A DNA stretch of 9,663 nt, from contig JACOEF010000242.1 of assembly GCA_024998705.1 (NCBI GenBank), forward strand, positions 1-9,663, written 5' to 3'. Each line of letters starts with the position of its first letter. Within the stretch, counting starts at the first letter, position 1. This document shows positions 1-5,932 of the stretch, one piece after another. A program made the translations under genes and the position numbers. This DNA is from Nitrospira sp. (GTDB lineage: Bacteria; Nitrospirota; Nitrospiria; Nitrospirales; Nitrospiraceae). The notes beneath the pieces were generated by a model that made no database searches, had not been told where the DNA came from, and saw only the letters and a program-made list of their open reading frames with translations.

Positions 1-1698
1 ATGTCGCTACCGCATGACCCGACGAGCCAGACGGCTATGGAGCCATCACGGAACCCGTTCGTTCGCTTCCAGCAGGGATTCGAACGCGGCTTCAACCGGT
101 TCCGCGAGCGTTATGGCCTACTGCTCGAGCAGGCCATCACCCATCGCCGTAGCTTCGTGACCATCTCGCTGGCCATCGCACTGGCCTCGCTGTCGCTCTT
201 CTTCTTTCTCGGGCGCGATTATTTTCCCGAGATCAGGTCGGGGATCATTACGATGCATATGCGGGCGCCGCTCGGAACGCGCATCGAAGTCTCTGGACGC
301 ATTGCCACGCTTGTCTCCGACAGCATTCATGAGTTACTGCCGGGCCAGGTCGAAAATGTCGTCAGCAATTGCGGCTTGCCGGTCGGGCCGCACAACCTTG
401 CGTTCATTCCGACGCCAACGATCGGTTCTCAGGATTGTGACCTGACGATCCTCTTGAAGAATGAAAAGTCGCCGGTGCGGGACTACCGCCGCACCCTGCG
501 CAAGGGCTTACGGGAACGCTATCCGGGAACAGAATTCACGTTTCAGCCGTCCGATCTGACCGCCAAAATTCTCAACTTCGGCGCACCGGCACCGATCGAT
601 GTACAAATCAACGGGCCGGACGTCTACCCCAACTACGAATACGCCCGCAAATTAGTGGGCAAGTTTCGCGAGATCCCCGGCGCCACCGACGTGGTGATTC
701 AGCAAACGATGCGCACACCGACCCTCATGGTCGAAGGCAACCGCACGTTCGGACTGGGTGTCAACAGAACCTTGAAGACGATGGCCGACAATCTGCTCAT
801 GACCACCGCCGGGAGCCAACAGGTCGACCAGATCTATTGGCTCGATCCCAGTACCGGCATGTCGTACCTGATCAATGTCTATACGCCGCAGCCACAGATC
901 AACAGCGTCAATAGTCTCAAAACCATCCCGGTCGAGTCCTCCGGCTACTCTTCGAGCGGCCAGTCAGTCCAGCTCCTCGGCAATTTAGCCGACCTTTCAG
1001 CGGAGGGCACGCCGGGGGTTGTCACGCACGGGAACATCATGCCGCTCTTCAACATCTATGTCTCCGCCGAAGGGCGCGATCTCGGCGGGGTGTTGGCGGA
1101 TGTCGAACAGGTAGCCAAAACCATGGAAGACGAGTTGCCCCGCGGCGCGGCGCTCGAAATCCATGGCCAGGCCTCACTGATGCACGACGCCTACTTCGAG
1201 TTGATCTTCGGACTCCTGGTCGCAATCGCGCTGGTCTATCTGCTGATCGTCGTTAACTTCCAATCCTGGCTGGATCCCTTCATCATCATTACGGCGTTGC
1301 CCGGCGCACTGGCGGGCATCGCGTGGGCCTTGTTCCTCACCCATACGCGACTATCGGAACCCGCGCTGACAGGCGCCATCATGACCATGGGCACGGCGAC
1401 CGCCAATTCGATTCTTGTCGTGTCCTACGCCCGTGAACGGCTCGAAGAGCACGGCGACGCGTTGCGGGCCGCGATCGAAGCCGGCACCACTCGCTTCCGG
1501 CCTGTGCTCATGACCGCTTCAGCTATGATCATCGGAATGGTCCCCATGGCGACGGGGTATTCTGCGAATGCGCCACTGGGTCGCGCCGTCATCGGCGGCC
1601 TGCTCGTTGCCACTCTCTTCACCCTGCTGTTCGTGCCCTGCGTCTACGCGATAATCTATAGCCGGCGCATGCCCCGGCAAGAGGAGCACACTGCATGA
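1..1698 (+). CDS. RND efflux transporter permease subunit, C-terminal half (5' end outside window)
   Basis: Proton-driven inner-membrane pump of the RND superfamily (ACR_tran), the energised part of a tripartite efflux complex. The 565 visible residues are the second half of a usual ~1030-1060 residue protein. They begin in the loop between TM6 and TM7, so the ATG at position 1 is almost certainly an internal Met and the gene runs off the window. By hydrophobicity, TM7 is about 51-70, a large periplasmic porter/docking region 73-395, then TM8 400-419, TM9 425-447, TM10 455-476, TM11 499-519 and TM12 529-553. The FPEI motif after TM7 and RPVLMT at the start of TM11 are family hallmarks. The TM10 motif reads GTATANSILVV, with Ala468 where AcrB has the proton-relay Lys940; Asn469 and Thr505 (AcrB Thr978 position) are kept. 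The stop overlaps the next start (ATGA). Substrate unknown; the sequence looks closer to the AcrB/HAE type than to CusA/CzcA. Confidence 0.93.
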   Translation: MSLPHDPTSQTAMEPSRNPFVRFQQGFERGFNRFRERYGLLLEQAITHRRSFVTISLAIALASLSLFFFLGRDYFPEIRSGIITMHMRAPLGTRIEVSGRIATLVSDSIHELLPGQVENVVSNCGLPVGPHNLAFIPTPTIGSQDCDLTILLKNEKSPVRDYRRTLRKGLRERYPGTEFTFQPSDLTAKILNFGAPAPIDVQINGPDVYPNYEYARKLVGKFREIPGATDVVIQQTMRTPTLMVEGNRTFGLGVNRTLKTMADNLLMTTAGSQQVDQIYWLDPSTGMSYLINVYTPQPQINSVNSLKTIPVESSGYSSSGQSVQLLGNLADLSAEGTPGVVTHGNIMPLFNIYVSAEGRDLGGVLADVEQVAKTMEDELPRGAALEIHGQASLMHDAYFELIFGLLVAIALVYLLIVVNFQSWLDPFIIITALPGALAGIAWALFLTHTRLSEPALTGAIMTMGTATANSILVVSYARERLEEHGDALRAAIEAGTTRFRPVLMTASAMIIGMVPMATGYSANAPLGRAVIGGLLVATLFTLLFVPCVYAIIYSRRMPRQEEHTA

Positions 1699-2966
1699 GC
1701 CACTTATTCGCTGGGAAAAGCCTGGCACTCTCAACCGCGCTGTTGTGCGTGTGTTATCTCGGCTATCGAATATACGAATCCAAAAGCAACGCCGTGGTCT
1801 TGGCCGAGCAAACGCTCGAAGACGCTGTCCCCACGGTTGCTGTCGTGAATCCCAAGCCGGGGGCTTCGAGCGAGTCGATTACACTCCCCGGCAATATTGT
1901 CGGGTGGTACGAAGCGCCGATGTACGCGCGCGTCACCGGCTACGTAAAGATGTGGTACAAGGACTATGGCGATCGGGTCAAGAAAGGCGACATCCTCGCT
2001 GAAATCAATGCGCCGGATCTGGACGCCGAATATGCGCAGGCCAAAGCGGATCTGGACACCGAGCGCGCCAGGTACCGACTCGCCGAAGTCACCGCCCAGC
2101 GGTGGGTGGCACTACGCCCCAATCACGCGGTCTCCGAGCAGTCGATCACGGTGCAGGAACAAAACCTGAAAGCCGAAGCGGCGAAGGTCAGAGCCGCGGA
2201 ACAAAAGGTTCGGAACATCGATGCGTTCATTCGCTTCAAAAACATCATCGCCCCATTTGACGGCGTGGTCACTCAGCGCAACATCAATGTCGGGGACCTG
2301 GTCAGCAAGGAAGGCAACCTCAATACCCCAAAGGCCATCACCAATCTCTTTACGGTGGCCGACGTCCATATGCTGCGCCTCTTCGTCAGCGTGCCGGAAT
2401 CGTTCGGGCCGTTTCTCCAGCCCGGCCTCATGGCCACTGTGACCGTTCCGCAACTGCCGAATCGTCATTTCACCGCCAAATTTCTGACCGTCTCCCGAGG
2501 ATTCGATGTGGGCACGCGTACGGCCGTGACCGTCTTCACTATTGAAAATGAGGACCGCGCGCTCTGGCCGGGCTCGTATGCTCAGGTGCATCTCACGGCG
2601 CCGGTCGACAGGCAAGTCTTCACGATTCCATCCACCGCGTTGGTGTTCCAAGAGCACGGCACGCAAGTGGCCGTGGTGACGGAGGACGACCGCGTACGCT
2701 TACACCCCATCACGGTGAGCCGACTCCTCGACAGCTCCGTCGAAGTGGCAGAAGGGATTTCGGCGAGTGACCGTATCGTGAATAATCCGAGCGCCGCATT
2801 GCTCGACAACGATAAGGTGCGCGTCGTGACACCGGCGTCCGGTTATGATCTCCTCAGCACAGAAGGCCCTGACTCAATAGCAACTCCCGAGGCACCAGCT
2901 CCTGCGGTCACAGCAAATCCCGGCTCAAAAGAAGCCCCGACCCCAACTGCACACTCACCTCAATAA
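1695..2966 (+). CDS. RND efflux periplasmic adaptor (membrane fusion protein, HlyD/AcrA type)
   Basis: 423-residue adaptor that would link the upstream permease to the outer-membrane channel. One hydrophobic N-terminal segment (about 9-25) has no lipobox, so it is probably an uncleaved membrane anchor. Order of parts: first half of the lipoyl domain about 66-106 (YGDRVKKGDILAEINAPDLD), alpha-helical hairpin about 107-178 (rich in Ala, Glu, Arg), second lipoyl half about 182-203 (IIAPFDGVVTQRNINVGDLV), beta-barrel about 220-300, membrane-proximal domain about 300-380, then a Pro/Ala/Thr-rich tail 390-423 that is unlikely to be folded. The ATG at 1695 overlaps the permease stop as ATGA and is preceded by AAGAGGAG (1679-1686), a good ribosome binding site 8 bases away, so the start is secure and the two genes are translationally coupled. 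The length is typical for the family. Confidence 0.95.
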   Translation: MSHLFAGKSLALSTALLCVCYLGYRIYESKSNAVVLAEQTLEDAVPTVAVVNPKPGASSESITLPGNIVGWYEAPMYARVTGYVKMWYKDYGDRVKKGDILAEINAPDLDAEYAQAKADLDTERARYRLAEVTAQRWVALRPNHAVSEQSITVQEQNLKAEAAKVRAAEQKVRNIDAFIRFKNIIAPFDGVVTQRNINVGDLVSKEGNLNTPKAITNLFTVADVHMLRLFVSVPESFGPFLQPGLMATVTVPQLPNRHFTAKFLTVSRGFDVGTRTAVTVFTIENEDRALWPGSYAQVHLTAPVDRQVFTIPSTALVFQEHGTQVAVVTEDDRVRLHPITVSRLLDSSVEVAEGISASDRIVNNPSAALLDNDKVRVVTPASGYDLLSTEGPDSIATPEAPAPAVTANPGSKEAPTPTAHSPQ

Positions 2967-2979
2967 GGGTCCGTTACAC

Positions 2980-4593
2980 GTGATGGGTGAACGCGTACGA
3001 ACAAGACCCGAACTTGCACACCTCCTTCGCACCTGCGCGCGATGCAGCCTGATACTGCTGGCGCTCGGCCTGCCGGCTTGTAGTGGATTCCCGGCCTTCG
3101 ATTTAGCGCCGCGCTATGAGCCGCCTGAGTACGTCGTCCCCGCCTCATGGAAGGGCGCCAGTCCTTTCGTCGAGGCGAAGCCGTCGGATGACGAATTGCG
3201 CACGGATTGGTGGAAGCTGTTTAACGATCCCGTCCTGAACAAGCTTGAAGAACAGGCCATGGCGGCCAATCCCGATCTGCAAGCCGCCGCCGAGCGGTTC
3301 GTCCAAGCCCGCGATGTGATGATGAAGGCCCGAGCACAATACCTGCCTCACCTCGGCCTAGGGTTCGGCGCCTCGGACAATAGGGAATCCATTAATCGAC
3401 TGTTTCGTCCTCCGGACATTTCGCAATTCGGGACGACCGTTCTCGGCGGAGGGCTCGCATCCTGGGAACCGGATTTTTGGTCGGCGCTTCGAAATGCGAC
3501 GCGTGCCGAGCTTTATCGCGCCGAAGAGCGCGCCGCCGACTACGGGCTCGCACGCCTCAGTTTGCAGGCGGAACTGGCCGCCGATTACTTCGTCCTGCGA
3601 GGATACGACGCGCAAAGCGCCATCTATAAACAATCGATCGACCTGTACCAACAGTCGCTGGACCTCGTGAAGGCGCAATTCGCCGGCGCGATCGCATCGG
3701 CGCTGGACGTCGCCCGAGTCGAATCGCTGCTGTTCAGCACCGAGACGAAATACGCGCAGATTCAGGGGCAACGTCAAGTGACCGAACAAGCGATCGCCAT
3801 CCTGCTCAATCTCGCGCCGGCCGGTTTTCAGGTCGAACCGGTCGATGATCTTCGTGTGGCGAAGTTTATGATTCCGCGAACCATCCCCTCCACCCTCCTT
3901 GAGCGTCGGCCCGACATCGCAGGGATGGAACGTCGAATGGCACAGGCGAACCGCGTGATCGGTATTGCCCGTACCGCCTTTTATCCCAATGTGTTGTTCC
4001 GGGCCGGAGGCGGGTTTGAAGATACCGCCTTCAATCTGATCTCGCTCGCCAATAGTTTCTGGTCGTACGGCTCAAGTGTGTCGCTTCCGATTTTTCAGGG
4101 AGGGTATCGCCGTGCTCAATTGCAGCAGGCCTGGTCGGCCTATCGCGAGACAGAAGACCTCTACCGTTCCACGGTGCTCAACGCCTTCCGCGAAGTCGAA
4201 AATAATTTGAGCCTGACCGACCGACTGACCCTTGCAGCCAATCGGCAGGACGCCGCCGTCGGAGCCACCCTCAAGACACAAAATCTGACCACAGAACTCT
4301 ATCAGGGCGGGCTGGCATCCAGCCTTGAACTCATTTATGCGCAGGTCGCCACGCTCACCGCACGCATCGACTCAGTGCAAATCAAGGCTGAACTGCTGAA
4401 ATCCTCGGTGGGTCTCATCCGTGCACTCGGCGGAGGGTGGAACCGCCAGCAACTGCCGACCGACGACCAGATTCAACCCTTCGGAACCTTCCAGTACACG
4501 AATCTCGATAAACCTGCACCCGCGGGCGGCATCGACGTCAATGCGGAAAACAATCGGGTGCACAACGATCTCACCAAGCCCGCCGTTCGGTGA
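2980..4593 (+). CDS. Outer-membrane efflux lipoprotein (NodT/OprM-type outer-membrane factor)
   Basis: 537-residue TolC-like channel subunit. As a trimer it would form the outer-membrane exit duct of the efflux pump. The N-terminus has a positively charged stretch, a hydrophobic core and the lipobox LPAC with Cys34, so a lipid-anchored mature form is expected. Two outer-membrane-efflux (OEP) repeats follow, about 75-275 and 295-490. Diagnostic stretches are NPDLQAAAERFVQARD near 94 and the repeat-2 opening LLERRPDIAGMERRM near 306-320, followed by FYPNV. Another hallmark is the GLASSLELIYAQ segment near 446. The start is GTG at 2980 or ATG at 2983; both lie behind AAGGG (2965-2969), which overlaps the previous stop codon. 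The 13-base gap makes this the third gene of the same transcript. The final ~50 residues are a hydrophilic extension with no recognised domain. Confidence 0.95.
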   Translation: MMGERVRTRPELAHLLRTCARCSLILLALGLPACSGFPAFDLAPRYEPPEYVVPASWKGASPFVEAKPSDDELRTDWWKLFNDPVLNKLEEQAMAANPDLQAAAERFVQARDVMMKARAQYLPHLGLGFGASDNRESINRLFRPPDISQFGTTVLGGGLASWEPDFWSALRNATRAELYRAEERAADYGLARLSLQAELAADYFVLRGYDAQSAIYKQSIDLYQQSLDLVKAQFAGAIASALDVARVESLLFSTETKYAQIQGQRQVTEQAIAILLNLAPAGFQVEPVDDLRVAKFMIPRTIPSTLLERRPDIAGMERRMAQANRVIGIARTAFYPNVLFRAGGGFEDTAFNLISLANSFWSYGSSVSLPIFQGGYRRAQLQQAWSAYRETEDLYRSTVLNAFREVENNLSLTDRLTLAANRQDAAVGATLKTQNLTTELYQGGLASSLELIYAQVATLTARIDSVQIKAELLKSSVGLIRALGGGWNRQQLPTDDQIQPFGTFQYTNLDKPAPAGGIDVNAENNRVHNDLTKPAVR

Positions 4594-5049
4594 CCGCCTC
4601 GCTGTACGATCCCTGACCTGGCCGCTTCCAGTGATTTTGATCCTGCCCGGTGCTTTGCGACATTGCCAGCACCAAATTTGCTGCCCGGGTAGAGCTATGT
4701 TTGATAACGCGGCCAACGGAGAGCGTACATTTCTATGGACTGTGTCTTCGGAAAAGATTATCTGCTCAACGTGGAACAGGCACACTTCCTCGTGTGTATC
4801 GCGGAAAGGCAGACCGACGGTCGAGCCAGTAGTCGCAATGTATTGGCCGCCTCGACGAAATGAGGTATGGCTTCTTGCTGGAACTCGAGAAGAATGGTTA
4901 ACCGCAGAAAATGAGATTCCGGTTCTGGAAAGGTGAGTCTAATGCCTAGATCCGTTCCAACAATGACAGGGCATCGGCATCAATTTAGATACGCTCTGCG
5001 TTGCGGTTCACCTTAACCTTAAGTACTTCACCATTCTGCCGGCAAGTGG
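4594..5049. other. Convergent intergenic region, no supported gene
   Basis: This 456-base stretch lies between the ends of the efflux operon (plus) and the TonB-C gene (minus). Open frames here are short and have compositions unlike their neighbours. One 42-codon frame (4735-4863, ATG behind GGAGAG) cannot be excluded but matches nothing recognised. A 6-bp inverted repeat, GGTGCT (4649-4654) with AGCACC (4668-4673), could form a stem-loop 56 bases after the efflux stop. It has a 13-base loop and no T-tract, so calling it a terminator is weak. The last ~150 bases are more AT-rich than the surroundings. No tRNA or rRNA was seen. Confidence 0.6.
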
Positions 5050-5517
5050 TTACTGCGATCTGAAATGAATCCGCACGGTGAGTTCTCCCTCGACGGGGTC
5101 GTCGCCCTTGAGTTGCGGCAGGAACGTCCATTTGTTAAACGCGATGATGCCGGCCACCGTCAGCTCGCGGTGTTTCGCCGGTTCCAACACCACGACCGTC
5201 ACCTGTGAGTCTTTCGACACGAGCAAGCGCGCCTTCATCCAATCGTCGAGCGGCTTGCCGTCCAGCGAGGAGGGAATCGCGGGCCAGGGCGTGGATTTCG
5301 GCACCGGCCCTACCTGCTGGTCTTTGTTCAGCGACAACCCGTGCACATGCACTTCCGGCAATTCGATGATGTCCGCATCCAACGCATGATCCGCTTCATG
5401 CGTCGCCTCATCACCCGTCGTGCCCCTCGCCGCAAGCGGCGACAGGCACAGACACAAGACACAGATCCCGACTATCCGTCCCGTCACACAACCTAATGCA
5501 CCAATGATGTTCGTCAT
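5050..5517 (-). CDS. Small exported protein with TonB C-terminal-like domain
   Basis: 155 residues. A hydrophobic segment at about 13-30 ending SPLAA looks like a signal peptide; an uncleaved anchor is possible. The C-terminal part, about 88-153, matches the TonB_C / energy-transducer pattern: a variable strand, then AFNKWTFLPQ (126-135, the 'W-x-F-x-P' element) and PVEGELTVRIHF (141-152, the final strand). That fold normally binds the TonB box of outer-membrane receptors, and a receptor gene lies 415 bases upstream on the same strand. Unlike true TonB (about 240 residues) there is no Pro-Lys/Pro-Glu spacer: only ~60 residues separate the hydrophobic segment from the domain, too few to span the periplasm. 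His40, His44, His57 and His59 in the linker might bind metal, which is a guess. The start is supported by AGGA 7 bases before the ATG (minus strand). ExbB/ExbD are not in the window. A periplasmic partner or accessory role is more likely than a full energy transducer. Confidence 0.8.
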   Translation of the reverse strand: MTNIIGALGCVTGRIVGICVLCLCLSPLAARGTTGDEATHEADHALDADIIELPEVHVHGLSLNKDQQVGPVPKSTPWPAIPSSLDGKPLDDWMKARLLVSKDSQVTVVVLEPAKHRELTVAGIIAFNKWTFLPQLKGDDPVEGELTVRIHFRSQ

Positions 5518-5550
5518 ATAGTTGTCCTAATCATTCCAAGGCGATGATGC

Positions 5551-5660
5551 TCAAACGGGTCATCCAGCAAGGCCGCATTTTCCCACAGTCGGCAGCAGAT
5601 GCCCAACAAGATCGTCCAGCAAGGCCGCAAATGGCGGCTCAATCGGGTCATCCAGAAGGA
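5551..5660. repeat. Cluster of degenerate direct repeats (core TCCAGCAAGGCCGCA)
   Basis: Three related units lie upstream of the TonB-C gene. A 22-base unit at 5551-5572 (TCAAACGGGTCATCCAGCAA followed by GG) recurs with about three substitutions at 5639-5660. The core TCCAGCAAGGCCGCA occurs exactly at 5563-5577 and at 5615-5629. GCCGC/GCGGC (5624-5628 and 5634-5638) can pair as a short stem. The block is non-coding. From memory, similar cores (GTCCAGCAAGGCCGCAG preceded by GATGCCCAA-like sequence) are common dispersed repeats in Nitrospira genomes. That taxonomic link is inference. Confidence 0.65.
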
Positions 5661-5693
5661 CTAATTATCTCTAGCATGTTGTTCATCCGCGCC

Positions 5694-5907
5694 TCTAGCC
5701 CACATAGTCATGACGCTTCGTTACGAAATCGCGCAGCCGCGAGCGAGACGAGCACGCGGAGCGGCGAAGGAAGGAGGCGTACGGACGTACGTTGACTGAC
5801 TGAGTCGCGAGCCTGCTCGCCCGGCCATTCCACAAGAATGGCCGGGTTCATCGCAGCCGCGAGATGGGCGATTGCAGTAGAAGCGTTCATGACTCATGTG
5901 GGCTAGA
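5694..5907. mobile_element. MITE-like element with ~26-base (extending to ~42) imperfect terminal inverted repeats
   Basis: The left end 5694-5719 (begins TCTAGCCCACATAGTCATGA) is the reverse complement of the right end 5880-5907 (ends CATGACTCATGTGGGCTAGA) apart from two single-base insertions in the right arm. Weaker inverted similarity continues inward to about 5735 and 5865. The arms begin and end in CTAG, so TA dinucleotides (5696-5697, 5904-5905) sit at both edges. That fits a Tc1/mariner (IS630)-type TA target but is ambiguous because CTAG is palindromic. Nothing inside codes for a transposase. The interior holds GTACGGACGTACGT, the inverted pair GCGAGC/GCTCGC (5807-5812, 5815-5820), a perfect hairpin (5820-5846), and a 12-base direct repeat CGCAGCCGCGAG (5732-5743, 5852-5863). 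The element would be a non-autonomous transposable element or a large structured intergenic repeat. Its right end touches the 3' end of the receptor gene. Confidence 0.6.
5820..5846 (-). terminator. Perfect 11-bp hairpin, possible transcription end for the receptor gene
   Basis: CCCGGCCATTC (5820-5830) and GAATGGCCGGG (5836-5846) are exact inverted repeats around a 5-base loop. A G+C-rich stem of this kind 87 bases after the receptor's first stop codon could end minus-strand transcription. No U-tract follows on either strand, so a classical Rho-independent terminator is not demonstrated. It may simply be internal structure of the MITE-like element. Confidence 0.35.
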
Positions 5908-5932
5908 AGAACCACTGGCCGCGAAAAAAGAA

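Noticed and set aside
2112..2666. A 184-codon minus-strand frame inside the membrane fusion protein gene
   Set aside because: Antisense shadow of a well-supported GC-rich gene; no signal, motif or start site of its own.
4681..4720. GGGTAGAGC resembling a tRNA D-arm
   Set aside because: No acceptor stem, anticodon arm or TpsiC arm can be placed around it.
4735..4863. A 42-codon frame (MDCVFGKDYLL...) with GGAGAG before the ATG
   Set aside because: It looks protein-like but is too short and unsupported by any recognised family or neighbour; not called as a gene.
4421..4936. A 171-codon plus-strand frame across the end of the outer-membrane factor and the following gap
   Set aside because: Its first third overlaps the well-supported efflux gene in another frame; the composition is Cys/Trp/Arg-rich and no domain or ribosome binding site is recognisable.
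5551..5660. CRISPR array
   Set aside because: The repeat units are degenerate, unevenly spaced and few, and no cas gene is present.
5544..5890. Small frames on both strands in the repeat-filled gap
   Set aside because: They lie across inverted and direct repeats and have repeat-derived, Arg/Ala/Ser-rich translations.
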